Positions 20,671 through 32,800 of a DNA stretch of 64,000 nucleotides are shown here, piece by piece. A program made the position numbers and the translations under genes. The notes below the pieces were generated by a model. It saw nothing but the letters and a program-made list of their open reading frames with translations. It did no database searches and was not told the DNA's origin. The DNA is taken from positions 310,001 through 374,000 of the forward strand of contig JAXRVH010000033.1 of NCBI GenBank assembly GCA_034640345.1, in the 5' to 3' direction. The stretch's first letter is position 1. Each line of letters begins with the position of its first letter. The DNA comes from Drechslera avenae (lineage: Eukaryota > Ascomycota > Dothideomycetes > Pleosporales > Pleosporaceae).

Positions 20671-23600
20671 ATGGCAGCTACGTTTTCGTATGCGCAAGCC
20701 GCAAAAGGCATTTCTACACCACCGAGCATGACCAAGCCTGCACCCAGTCCCGCCATACAGTCCAAGGACGCAAGCAGCGTGGCTGCCTCAGATGCCAATG
20801 CTTCACCGAGTAACTGGGCTGAAGACGTCGAGGCAGAGTCGCGTCCTGAGCAGCCTGCCGTTGCTCGCGAGGCGCAGCCAGAGCGCTCTGCTCCTAGGGC
20901 AGCCAAAAACTCACATCCAGTAGATGCCTCGGCCGTCTCCTCTCCCGATCTGGGAGCCTCATCTTCATCAACAGTGATCAAAGACGACGACGTTGCTTCG
21001 ATACCGAACGCCTCCTCCGAGTCAACGACTTGGGATAACAAATCGCAGGCGTCAACGTCGGTGGACAAGTCAGTTGAGCCGGTGGAGAAGACTTCCGACA
21101 AGGTTAAAAAGGGAAAGAATGTTGTAGTGAAGCCACTCCACGAGGCCCCTGTACCTACTGTCAACCCATGGAAGTTGCGAGCCGACGAAATGAAGGCCAA
21201 GGTTCACAAAGCCGTGCCCGCGTCCATTGCGAACGGGGCTTCACAGGGAGCCACCGGTGCCCCCGCGAAGAAGACCGAGTCAGTGTCACAAGAAAAAGGC
21301 ACAGCCGCGGAGAGCAAGCACAAGGGTCGAGGCGAAGGTGCTTCAGGCCGCAAAGACACAAGGGGAGACGTCGATACCAGGAACGGCACCAAGGGCAGGT
21401 TTTCCGACAAGGACGTCAAAGCAGCGTCGAGTGTGCTCCCTCCGCCGCCGAACCGTGACCAAGAGTCATGGCCGACTCCAGATACCGCCATCGACGAGGA
21501 CCGCAAGAAGGCCCAGGAGAAGGGGGAAAAGATAGAGAAGGATCGCAAAGACAGCGCCTCTACCAGCAAGCAGGAGTGGGTGAAAATCCCATACACACCA
21601 TCGGTCGTGTTCAATACGCCTCTGCCAAACGCTGCTAATGCGAGGAGAGGTGGCAGACCTGGTGGACGCGGTGGGGCGCCGGCTAGTGGCAGACCTGCTG
21701 GATTTGCCAGCAACGGTACCGAACAGACAGAAAAGGATGGTTCGGCGCCCAATGGCGATCACATCAAGCGAGAGCGCACTGAGGCAGCCGCGCAAGATGC
21801 CTCTACCAACGCTACTACCTCGAAGAACCAGGCTCCCGCAGTCAACGGAGATGGCGCCGTAAAGGCCACTGGTTCTGTAGCACCCGAGTCTGAAGTGCAG
21901 CCTAGGGGATCGTCCATGTCATCACAGATGCCCGTCCAAAATGGCGCCTACCCTCGTCAGTATCCCAACAAGCCTCACAAGAACCGCCGTGGTGAGCACC
22001 ATGGTGCAGGAGAGCGGAGGAGAGAAGGCGCATCGTCACCCACCAAGGATAACACCTGGGACGAGCGTCGCACTCCCGCTGGAATGCAGTCCGATGCTAC
22101 TGGAGAGGGTGAGCGTCGAGCTCCTGCCTACCAGGATGGCCCACACGGTCATTCAAAGCGTTTCAGTTCCTTCTCTAGCGGCCGCGAGCGTGGTCGTGGA
22201 GGCGGTCGCGGAGCTCGTGGAGGGTACAACAATGGCCACCATTTCACCAATGGCCACTCCTCGTCGAGCTTCCCCGTGGGGCCACGCTCTCCTACCACAT
22301 TCGTCCCGGAGAGCAATAGCTTCTTTCCCGGGCCTCAGGGCAAATACGGACGGAACAGCCACCGATCCCAGTCACTGAGCAACGACCCCTACCGGTATCA
22401 GTCTTACCAGAATGGTTACCAGCTTCCTCCTCTGCAGACGTCGCATGACATGTACCCCTATGGCATGGTTCAACCAATGAGTGCTGTGCCACCCTTCAGC
22501 CCGTACGGTGTTGATCAGTACCAAGTCTTTACCACACTCGTCTCCCAGGTGTAAGTGTCCCAAGTCATAGTCTTGATACTATTGCTAACAAAAAGCACCA
22601 GATCCTACTACTTCTCTCTTGAGAACCTGCTCAAGGATATGTACCTGCGCCGACACATGGACTCGCAGGGTTTTGTGCCACTTGAGTTTGTCGCTGCTTT
22701 TAACCGCATCAAGAACCTTGCTCCTGATCTAGACACGGTTAGACTCGCCTGCCAGCAGTCTCTCGAGATTGAGTATTGCACCTCGGAGACGGGTCAGGAG
22801 CTGTTACGTTGCAAGGATGGTTGGCAACGATGGGTGCTTGACATTGCCGAGCGCGATTCGAGTGCAAAGAACGAGGGCCCAAAGGAGCTTCATCTCCCTC
22901 AGGTTTCTCGTCCTGCTGGCTTTGACTCGTCCAATCCTGCTCAGTGGCAGACCATGTCCCCAGGTTTCCCGATGAGCCCGTATGGAATTGATGGCGCATA
23001 TTCACAGATGAATGGATTTCATCCTGTTTCCCAAGAGGGTGGAATGGTTCCCGCAGAGAACGCAGCCAATGGGACTGCCTCTGAGGAAACAAAAGGCACG
23101 GCCGTCTCGAATGGGCACCCAATTGAGAGCTCGACCAAGGCTGTGAGTGAAGAACCTGATTCATTTTCTGACGTGCAACTCGACAGCTTGACAGTCATTG
23201 TTCGCAAACAAGACCAGTCACAAAAACTGTTGCCTCATTCCGTTTCACGAACGTTTTCTAATGGCTCCATCGATAGTAAACATGGCGTGCCAGATGATTC
23301 GGAGAAGTCGATCACATGTCAACCGAGGGTAAATTGCGGCTCTTCTCATGGGTAAGTTGACAGCGCTTTACGTACTCCATCATGATACACTCTTGGGGGC
23401 CTTTACAGTACCTCCTCAAGCCAGCGCGTTCTAGAACTGCAGCAAAGTCGCACGGCTGGCTGTTTCCCGCTCCCGTTGCGCTACATCCCTAGTACCCGCG
23501 CTGATCACCCAAGCACAGTAACGCTGAAGATTGCCCCCAACGATCAACTTCTCCTCCTGTCCGCCTGTACTGGGTCAAGGATCAGGACAGCCCGGTTCAC

Positions 23601-24047
23601 TCCATCCCTTCTGATTCTTCGCATGAGTCATATTATCATCTTCGGTCAAAAGCCCTCCAGCAGCGTTCAGCTGCCCCCTCTGGCGCCACTCCTTACGATA
23701 TGAACGTTCTTTACCAGTTCTGGTCACATTTTTTGATCCGGAATTTCAACCAATCAATGTACGACGAGTTTCGCCACTTGGCATTCGAAGACGCTGTCCA
23801 GCACGAGACGGACGCTGGCATTTCAAATTTGATTAAGTTTTACGGGGAGTCTTTGCTATCACCACAGGGCCTAATCCGACAGCGAGTGGCTGCTGATTAC
23901 GCTGAGCTGATTAGAACCGAGCACGAGCATGGACCAGCTTTCTGCCAGTTACGCTCGGCTTACAATGGTGGCATCGACCCTCAAAATCGGAAGCGCATGG
24001 ATGACTTGCTGGATGCCGGTACTCTGGCCCTGTTGACGACACCATGA
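20671..24047 (+). CDS. LARP1: La-related protein, LARP1/Slf1-Sro9 type, with C-terminal DM15-like region
   Basis: Exons are 20671-22550, 22602-23351 and 23519-24047, giving 1,052 residues; introns are 51 and 167 nt, GT-AG. The start sits in a good context (CACCATGG). The first 620 residues are disordered, Ala/Ser/Lys-rich, then RGG-like (GRERGRGGGRGARGGY). The La motif spans about 620-710, with SYYFSLENLLKDMYLRRHMD and the FVPLEFVAAFNRIKNL helix. The second intron joins SSHG to NAEDCPQ in frame and leads to PPVRLYWVKD and then, from about residue 936, YDMNVLYQFWSHFLIRNF and MYDEFRHLAFEDA, which resembles the DM15 cap-binding repeats of animal LARP1. LARP1 proteins bind mRNAs for translation machinery. 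Domain calls are strong; cap binding is inference. Confidence 0.92.
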
Positions 24048-25068
24048 GCATATAATGGTGCGTAATGTGATACACAGCGGTCATGCGGGTCACGGTTTCT
24101 CTGTTCATTTTTTTTTGGTTTGTTGCTTTCAATGTCCCATCCCCCTTGCGTGTTTGGGGGAGTGGATACATCAACAAAAGTTCATTTTCTGGCGTTCTGC
24201 ATGGTCGGCGATTGACCATTTGTTTACGATAGATTTTCCCCCGCACATGACCGGTTTTCCTTAATGTTCACACGAAATACCATCCTCAATACGAAATACC
24301 CTCCAATGGAACTGGCATTCCCTCTTCTCCTGGATTTAGTGGCTCTACAGCATCGAGAGCCGGCGTCTTGTGTGGTTGTTTTTGCATTCTCATTCAGTTC
24401 AACATGTGGGTGTCGACCGTGAGTCTCTTCTCCGGGCATTGTGGCATGGGTATTCTTTTCCTTTATACGTGGATGTGGTACTTGCGTATCCATTTCTACA
24501 AGAAAGCAAGAGTCACAGTGCGGGTTTGGTAACGCTTGTGTGCGCAGACCTTGAATTTGTACAAGTACAAAAAATGAACAGCTTCGGTTTCTCAGCAACT
24601 CTTTTCTATGCCTCGTGATGATGCAGAAGAACGTGGTGTCGACGGGGCAAGCACACATGGTCCGATGTACATTTGGCCTGGGCAAGGTTAACAAGAGGAG
24701 ACAATATAAGATTTTGATATGTGAATGGCCTGTGTATCTATTGTGTATTGGGCTCTGAACCATTTGACCTCAGGGACAGCAAGAGTGGTGCCGATCAAAG
24801 TTTCTTGAAACATGGCTGCAGGCTCCATGGTACAGTCGATAGCAAATGATTGCAGCGACATTTCAACTTGGCAATCGCAAGCCCACTCGCTCCCTGAAAC
24901 ACAGGGCTGTCGGTGAGTGAGTTGGCATGTGACTGGCGTCATCTATCCAGTCGGAGTTCAAGACCCCGACGGAGGTGGCGACATTGACCCTGCGCCTCAT
25001 TAACCTCGCCTTCCCCACACACTCCAGGCACTCACCAACCTCTCCTCTCCTGGTAACACGAATCCATC
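24048..25068. other. Spacer between LARP1 and the next plus-strand gene
   Basis: About 1 kb with the LARP1 3' region and the promoter of the following gene. I see no gene in it. Confidence 0.5.
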
Positions 25069-26462
25069 ATGGCACCGGCCGCGGTGCACCTACACAGACT
25101 GGTGGTCAAGAACGCAAAAGCGTTCAAGTAGGTTTGTCATGCTTCACTGTTAGGTCTTGTACTGACAAGCAAAGGGCCGCCTGGAAACATGCTGCGAAAC
25201 TCGTGCAGAAACAACTACCCGAATCCGCACGACCTGCGGATGCAGTTTTGCAGCCCATTCTTGCTCGAAATGCGCCAAAACACCCGCTTCATCGCATCGC
25301 CTATCTCAAGCAAAGCAAGGGCCGATGGTACACCACCCATAGCCAGATCTCTGCCGCTGTTCGACGATTCACTACCTTTGCTTCTCGCAACTCGGGCGTG
25401 AAATATGAAAAGGCCTCTTTTCCCAAATCACGCATTGGTGGCATCGTCACTGCTCAGGCCGGTCGCGCACCGTTTGCATCGACTCTTCGCCCAAACCTAA
25501 CTGGCGGTACACTCGGACGTACCTCGGGAGGGTATGCGTGGGGCTCCGGCAGGACTGGAGGTGCACGATACTTCTCGCATGGTCCTGCAGCACCAGCTCA
25601 GGTCATCAATAATGTCTCCCAGGCTGTACGGGCCTTCCTTGTAGGTGGAAACAAGGCTCAGTTCGATGGTGTCAACCCACACAATGGGGAGAAGCGTTTC
25701 AAGACAGTTTCGGCGCTGCAAGATCAGGTCAACCGCACTCTGAACAAGGTCCCCAAGACTACGCCAGGATCCTACATCAGCTTCGACATCAACCCTACTG
25801 TTACCGCTCTTACTCCTTTAAAGGCCGTCAAGGGCTTTGCCTCATTCGCGCAGGAGAAGGAGACCCTGAACAGCAATGGACTTCTCGATGTTTTGTCTGT
25901 TGACTTCTCACGGGCAGTCAAGGAGCTTGCTGCTGTCCTCAAGGATCTGCAACGATTGGCACAACTGGGTGATTTACCCATAACATATGAAAACTCAAAG
26001 TTGAAGGTTCACTTCCCTGGCTGCGACGCGCAATCAGTAGAGACGATATGCAACGATTTTGAGGTTACGCGAGGTACGGTACGGGAAGACGAAGGCTTCG
26101 ACTCGTTCGTCGGCACCGATATCGCGCTCATGTTCCCGTTCGCTCCTAGCCAGACGCCTTCGGAATGCTCTTTCTACGAAAAGCCTGTTGAAAGCCGCCA
26201 ACATGTTCAAGCCAACATCGACTGGACGAATATGCTTTCACCCTCCGTTACTGACACAGAAGGTTATTCGATCCACTCGGAGCAAAGCTACGACCCACTC
26301 GATGATGTGGTTACCGAGAATCCGTGGTTATCGGTTTCCTCGCCTTCAGGATATGACAGCTTACATACCAGTGAAGCAGATGACATGGACATGGATATTC
26401 CGTTGGAATATCAGGGTGTTGAGGGTATGTACAGATTCATAGCTCACTGTGAGTCACGATAG
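25069..26462 (+). CDS. Conserved fungal protein of unknown function, probably mitochondrial
   Basis: Exons are 25069-25127 and 25175-26462, giving 448 residues; the 47-nt intron has a GTAGGT donor and its removal gives KNAKAFKAAWKHAAKLVQKQ. The start at 25069 is preferred to the upstream in-frame Met at 24975, since the latter would read through the intron. The N-terminal 200 residues are basic and poor in acid residues, with ARYFSHGPAAPAQVINNVSQ near residue 180-200, a pattern of fungal mitochondrial proteins. A helical middle segment (VDFSRAVKELAAVLKDLQRL) precedes an acidic C-terminus ending GMYRFIAHCESR. From memory, similar fungal proteins carry the label casein kinase II beta 2 subunit, but I see no CK2-beta zinc motif (paired CPxC), so that name should not be trusted. 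Confidence 0.75.
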
Positions 26463-27001
26463 CTGAACTGAAGGGCTGGAGTTGATGAACGATGATACCT
26501 TTTTGCTTAGACTGATGAACGGAGTTGGTCATTTTTTTTTCTTATCTCCATATCTCTCCTATGTAGTATCAAATAACCTACAATAAATCAAACTCATGAA
26601 TAACAGGCTTGGTTCACGACCATCGGTGTCCACGCTAGTAGCGTGCCATTACGTGTCGAATGTAAGCATTGGCATCAACTGGATTTCAAACTTGGTACTC
26701 AGGGCGTGGATTGCTTCCAGAACTGCAGCCGAGCTGTTGGCTTTTCTGTCCAATCATCTAAACAGGCGTTTAACCGAATACGGGTTTGACGAGCGTAATG
26801 GCGTAGAAATTTGGGTTATTCCCGGGTAATGGCGTAAGTTGGAACCTCTACAATGACTCCCAGCTTCGCCATGTCGTTTTTACTCAGCAGTCATGCTGAT
26901 TGTTTCCATTGTATCTAAATTTTGCCAACAGATATCGATAGTGAGCACTGTTGCCGAATCATCTTCTTTGAACCTGGTGTGAGAGGACGTTATTTCCGGC
27001 C
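26463..27001. other. Intergenic spacer
   Basis: About 540 bp, AT-richer than the flanking genes. No gene supported. Confidence 0.5.
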
Positions 27002-28511
27002 ATGACTCCAATTCCACCAAAACAGGATTATCAAGAGGAGGCATTGCCTGGAAACACAAAGACAGGAGGAGTTATCATGGGTGGCACGGAAGAAAGGGCG
27101 CCAGCCCACGAAGCAATAGAGGAGAGCAAAGTTGATGTTCCACCCAACGGTGGCTATGGCTGGGTATGTGTAGCAGCCGTGGCAACCATCAACGCCCACA
27201 CATGGGGTCTAAACTCTGCCTACGCAGTCTTCCTCGCATACTACCTCTCCAGCAACATCTTTTCCGGCGCCACACCTCTCCAATATGCTTTCATCGGCGG
27301 CCTCTCCATCTCCCAAGCCCTCATCATCGCCCCCATTGCCACGCTAACTACCCGCCGTTTCGGCACCCGTACCACGCTGTTCCTTGGTGTGGGCCTCGAG
27401 ACGGCATCCTTCATCGGCGCGAGCTTCGCCTCGCACACCTGGCATTTGTTTCTTAGCCAGGGCATCTGTTTTGGCTGGGGCATGGGCTTCCTGTTTGTGG
27501 GCTCCGTAGGCATACCCGCGCAATGGTTTACGACGCATCGCTCACTCGCCACCGGATGCTGTACGGCGGGCTCTGGTCTCGGCGGGCTCGTCTATTCGCT
27601 CTCGGCACAGGCCATGATACGCAACATTGGCCTGCCCTGGGCGTTCCGCACACTGGCCGTCATTGCGTTTGTGGCAAACACGGCGAGTGCGCTGCTGATC
27701 CGCGACCGCAACAAGCAGATTGGGAGCAGCCAGCTTGGGTTTGACTATCGGCTCTTCAGGAAGCCCGAGTTTTTGGGCCTGTTGACGTTTGGCTTCTTGT
27801 CGATGCTGGGATATGTCGTCTTGCTGTTTTCGCTGCCAAACTATGCGCGTACGATTGGTCTTTCGAGCCAGCAGGGCTCCATCATTGGCGCAGTGTTCAA
27901 CTTGGGTCAGGCGCTTGGCCGACCGCCGATTGGATACTTTTCGGATTCGATTGGGAGGCTGAATATGGCGAGCAGCATGACGTTTCTCGTCGGTCTATTC
28001 TGTCTGGTCATATGGATGTTTGCCAAGACGTTTGGGGTGCTGGTGTTTTTTAGTCTGGTGGCCGGAACGGTTGCGGGCACGTATTGGGCGACGGCTGCGC
28101 CGGTGACGACCGAGATCATGGGACTGAGGGATTTGCCGAGTGCGTTGAGTATTACTTGGTTGGTGCTTGTGCTACCTACTACCTGTATGTTCACCTTCTT
28201 GCTCTCCTTGCTCCTTTGGCGAGCAGTGTCGTTGCTAACGTCTTCTTGTAGTCTCGGAGCCCATTGGACTGGAGATTGTAGCCTTCAACGGTGGAAGCTA
28301 TACTGGTGCTATATTGTTCACAGGATGGATGTATATTGGTGCAGCGGTATTTTTGTGGCTAGTGAGAGCTTGGAAGATTGGTGAGGATGAGGAGACGGTT
28401 GCTGTTGCGGCTAGGAAAGCGAGAGAGAATGCCGTTGGCGCTTGTGCGGACGAGGACGACTTTGAGAGGAGCGCTTTTCTGAAGAGGGTCTTCATGATAC
28501 GCAGGGTTTGA
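27002..28511 (+). CDS. MFS transporter, monocarboxylate porter (MCT/Mch) family
   Basis: Exons are 27002-28184 and 28252-28511, giving 480 residues; the 67-nt intron is removed inside PTTFSEPIGLEIVAFNGG, restoring the family's TM11 region. After a 40-residue hydrophilic N-terminus, PPNGGYGWVCVAAVATINAH is the classic MCT entry to TM1. About twelve hydrophobic segments follow, with RRFGTRTTLFLGVGLE between TM2 and TM3 (the MFS motif region), and GRPPIGYFSDSIGRLNMA between TM7-9, the cytosolic D-x-x-GR loop. Such proteins carry monocarboxylates, riboflavin or related solutes; the substrate cannot be told from sequence. The C-tail is charged and cytosolic. No biosynthetic cluster genes lie beside it. 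Confidence 0.9.
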
Positions 28512-29868
28512 GAGGCCGGCTGGGTTGGTGTGAGACATGTCACATGACGTCATATTGCATTAGTCGGCGCATAAAAGGATGTTGTTGCAATTCCAAGAGT
28601 GTATGTGCATGCAGAGCTGGTGTGATACAAGGTTATCTGTTATGGTGTGAGGAAGGAAGATTCCGCTCGTAGTTGAGCATCGTTAGATTTCTCGGTGCGA
28701 GTGTAGGGAAGCAGAGGCCTGTTAACCAAGCGAAGCCCATGCAACCTGCAAACTTGGGGGTTCTTTTTCTTTTCTTTTCTTTTCTCTCCTTTCAAACTGC
28801 TGAAACTGCAGTGTCAAAGTGCGCCATTGGTCATTGGCCTGGAGCAAAAGAAGAAGACGAAGACGAAGACGAAGAAGTAATTACGGCGCATGAGCCTCGA
28901 AGCATCCCTACCCCTGCCGCACAGCATTAGCTCCCGCCGTCCTAGCAACTAGTCAGGACCCCTTTCTGCATCTCCGCCCATTTGCATCGTCGTTCGCATG
29001 CAAAAGAAACAGCGCGGTGGTGGTGTCGAGACGGATGCGCGGGGGAAGGGTGGGAAGTTTTGGGTTGGGTGCAGGTGGTGGGCAGAGAGCTGTGATCCAG
29101 TCGCTACAGAGGTGCTAGCACCCACTGACGCACATGAAAATATGTCGTGCCAGCGCGTGATTGGCTGCAAAAGGGCAGATCCATTTGCGAAGCTCTCCAA
29201 ACTATTGGCTTCGTCCAAATATTGTCGTCGTTCGCTAGTCAATGGCCACGGACGCGTCGCGGGCACGCAGGCTGGATGCTTGTGTCAATTCTGTCCTAGG
29301 TGTGGGTACATGTAGTTGGCTTCCGGCACGTGACGCTGGGATTGGTGACGCCGTGCAACACCACTCAAAGACAGGCGTGCAGAGATTCGCGTGAGTCGTT
29401 CCCATGTGGCCTCGCATGCTCGGCGGCCTGTCCAGGGCATCCCTGCATGGCGTCGGACTCAAGACCCCCTGACGCATGCCAACTGGCACTACACGGCTGA
29501 CTTTAGCCTCGCCTGCTCTCCTGTCCGTGTCCGGATTTTGTCGACGACACTGGCACGCCTTTGACTGCCACTTCTTCATCCGTTGTTACCTGCTGCTCCG
29601 GGATGTTCGCTCGTCCTGTTGTCTCCAGAATCGCGCTATCCCACCTTATGTCGCTCTTTTAAACTGCCCGTTAGCCTTTCCTTGTATTATACATAATCAA
29701 ACCTGCGTTCACTGGACCTCGTCCGCCCCGAGTCCCCTCGCGTTACCTGGCTCCGAGCATCCACGACGGCCTTTGTGGAGAGCAGTCTGTCGCATCGTTG
29801 GCGCGTGCAGCACTCCGAAGGGACGTGTTGCACATCATCAAACTTGTGCACGCTTAGTAGACCCTTGA
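28512..29868. other. Spacer with polypyrimidine and GAAGAC runs
   Basis: About 1.36 kb. A TTTTC-type polypyrimidine run lies at about 28761-28794 and a GAAGAC repeat at about 28850-28877. The rest would be the promoter and leader of the giant gene downstream. No gene supported. Confidence 0.5.
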
Positions 29869-32800
29869 ATGCAAGCTCGACGGTACACGTCGTCTTCGCT
29901 GCAGCCGCCCTCATCGCCTCCATTTGCTCCCCAGTACTTTGGTGAAGCGTCAAGCCCGCTTGAGGCACGCGAACCAGTCTCTCCCACCTGGACTGCCCCC
30001 TCGCCCACTCGCACCCTTGGGCACTCGAGCCCCGAGCTTCCACTTCTTCCGTCCTTCTCCGTCCTTGGAAACGGTCCCCGGACGCCGTCTACCGCCGCGC
30101 GACGCGACCGAACAGACACTTCCTACTACACGGCAAGCTGGGGCAGTCCGTACCGCCATCCGCCTCCCACCTTCGACCCCTCCCGCGTCGTCTCGACCAA
30201 CTTTGGGAGCGACGACTTTGAGGAGGAGGAATCATCCGGCCTCCAGTTCGGCCTTGGCCATCTGCTTCCATCGCGACTAGACCTCGAGGAAGACTCGCCC
30301 AACAGGTTCAACCTCGAGCACCTAATTCCCCGCCTGGACCAAGACGCATCGCCAATTCAGTTCAGTCTCGAGCATCTCATCAGGTCTCGCTTGCCTAACC
30401 TAGAGACGCCCACAAAAGAACCTCGCCCCTCTGGTGCTACTCCTCGGCCGTCTGACCGGAATCCTACCTCGGAAGAGTGGGTTCAGCAGTTTTTGGAGCA
30501 GCGTTGGAACCGCGAAACAAACGATTGGCGGAGCAACGACAGCGATACTGAGGGATCCGCCGAGGAACAGAACGTCCCCATTGCCGCTCCACCGAAACGT
30601 GGCCACAGAGACAGGAATACCAACAAGACACTGAACCAGCAGGACTTTTGGCGTCACTTTAGCAAAGACCAAAAGGAAGCACTCGGCAAGATGATGGCCT
30701 CAAAGTACGCCGACCCCGAGTCCACGGCACAGCCCAGGCGAACCTCGGGAACACCTGTCATACAGCAGACAAATGGACTTAGTCCCACGGCTGAGAAGAC
30801 TCCAATACCGACACCCATGAAGGCGCCCAAGCCAGCGGAAGAGACACCCAGCAAGGCTGCGAATGCTGGTGCTTTCAAGACGAACCAGGAAATAATGAAC
30901 AAGCCACTTCCGGACCCCCCGGCCAAGTCTCTTTTGGCCCCTCCGGGCACAGCGCCTGCTCAAGCAACTCGGATGCGCAAGAAGGTCATTGTCAAAGGCA
31001 AGGGATGCGTCATCTCCATACCCCGCGACATTCCCAGGGGCACCCCTGGGTTCCCTCCGAAGCCCATGAGCGCCGAGGATGTCGACAACAAGCTTAGGCA
31101 ACTCGAGCAACAGGGCTACGATACTCGTGGCTTCAGCACCGGAGGTCAGGAGACACACAACCGTGCCATTTGGCCGTCAGAAGCCGAAGTGCAGGCGGAG
31201 CGCGCCGATGCTGGTTCACGATACAAGGTTCGCGTGTCGAAACTATCAGAGTGGAAAGACTACGAAAACTCCTTGCTCGAGGCGAAGCTCGCTGCACTCG
31301 GTGTCAGTATGGGCGGTGAAGAGGACATACCACTTCCTCTATCTCGAACAGCTTCCTCTCACCCAGGCCAGGTATTTTCTCCTCCACTGCCGACTTCTTC
31401 GGCCGGCAGTCTTCGTATGAACAGACAGGGCAGTATCGCTGGCTTCCCATTTGGACCATCACCAGGACATATGTCACGACAATCTATCGCTTCTCCAGCA
31501 GCATATGGAAACGCCCGAGCAAGCATGCATATGCACCGCCATTCGACTTTTGGTTCGCCTGCAAACTTGAACTTTCCTCAGCACGGCTATTCGCCATCTG
31601 GCACATGGTCTCCAAGTGGCTACTTCAATGCTCAGGATGGTCGCAGTGGATCGCCTGCTCATCCCTTGAGCCGACCTGACCTTGCCGGTCTCATTTCGCC
31701 CATTTCTCCATTCGGAATGAGACCCAACCAGCAGTTTCCTATTACACCGCAACGTGATGACTTCCAGTTGCACATGCAACTGCAGCAGCAGCAACTACAG
31801 GCCCAGCTTCTCCAGCAGCAACAACAACAGCAGCAGCAGCAGCAGCAGCAACAACAACAGGTTCTTGGATTGCGGCCAGCGTCTACGCTTGCTGAAGTGC
31901 CCGAGGATGAAGACGAAGAGGACGAAGTGCCGGCGATGAAGCATGCCGCCAAATCCACAACGGAGATTGCTGTCCCAACTCCTCGGACTCATCGCCACAA
32001 CCTTAGTGAGAACCTTGAACGCGAGGCGGCGAATGAAGAGTATCACTTGGAAGAAGCCATTGACAAGCAATTTGCAGAAGGAGGAGACTTCAGTACAGAG
32101 CCAGAGACAAATGTACCATTCAAGCCTTCCAATGCTGTGGCTAACCCTACATGGGAAGAGTCCCGTACTATCCTGCATCAGCCTCAGCCGCACAGCAGGG
32201 CCCATTCGCTCGCCAAATCGCAGAAGCCGGTCTCGTTCTCGTTCCCAGCGCAAGCGCAACAGAACCCCCGCACCGAGAGCGACGGTGCGCGCACGAATAT
32301 CTCGGAGAACACGAACCCCAGCCTGGAAGATGGAGAAGTCCGCACTACGCAGCACTCAAAGGCGCCATCGCAGGTCAGCAACTCGTGGAAGGACAACAAG
32401 TTTGCCTTCAGCAAGCCTACGTCAGCCATGCACAGCAAGCATACGTCGCGCTCGTCTGTGTCGAAGCTCAATGTCGAAGCTAAAGAGTTCAAGTTTAATC
32501 CATCAGCATCTTTCAGCCCCGGTTCGTTCTCGTCAGGTTTCAGCAGCTTTGCACCGCCCGTCAAGCCTCCCACTGAACCCGTGGCGCCGAGCAACGCACA
32601 ACCTGGTATCGATGGACTGGCAAACTTCAACGTCACGGCTCCTACATTCAAGCCTGACGTCCCAGCCTTCAAGCCTGTGGCGGAGGCCCCTGTCGTCAAT
32701 GCTACTGTGAACAACTCTCCATTTCCAACTGGTGGCTTCGACTTCTCCAGCCCGCCGACTTTCAAGCCGGACGCTCCAGTATTCAACCCTGGTGTTTCGG

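Noticed and set aside
23408..23518. An extra internal exon in the LARP1 gene (TSSSQRVLELQQ...)
   Set aside because: It would need a 27-nt intron after it to reach the conserved PPVRLYWVKD frame. A single 167-nt intron from 23352 to 23518 gives the right phase.
24905..24975. tRNA-like A-box and B-box strings (TGGCATGTGACTGG, then AGTTCAAGACCC)
   Set aside because: The spacing and arms do not fold: the anticodon arm has a 10-base loop and the acceptor stem does not pair.
28673..28930. 85-codon ORF with an acidic GAAGAC-encoded run
   Set aside because: Made by a simple repeat and polypyrimidine tract; no family signal.
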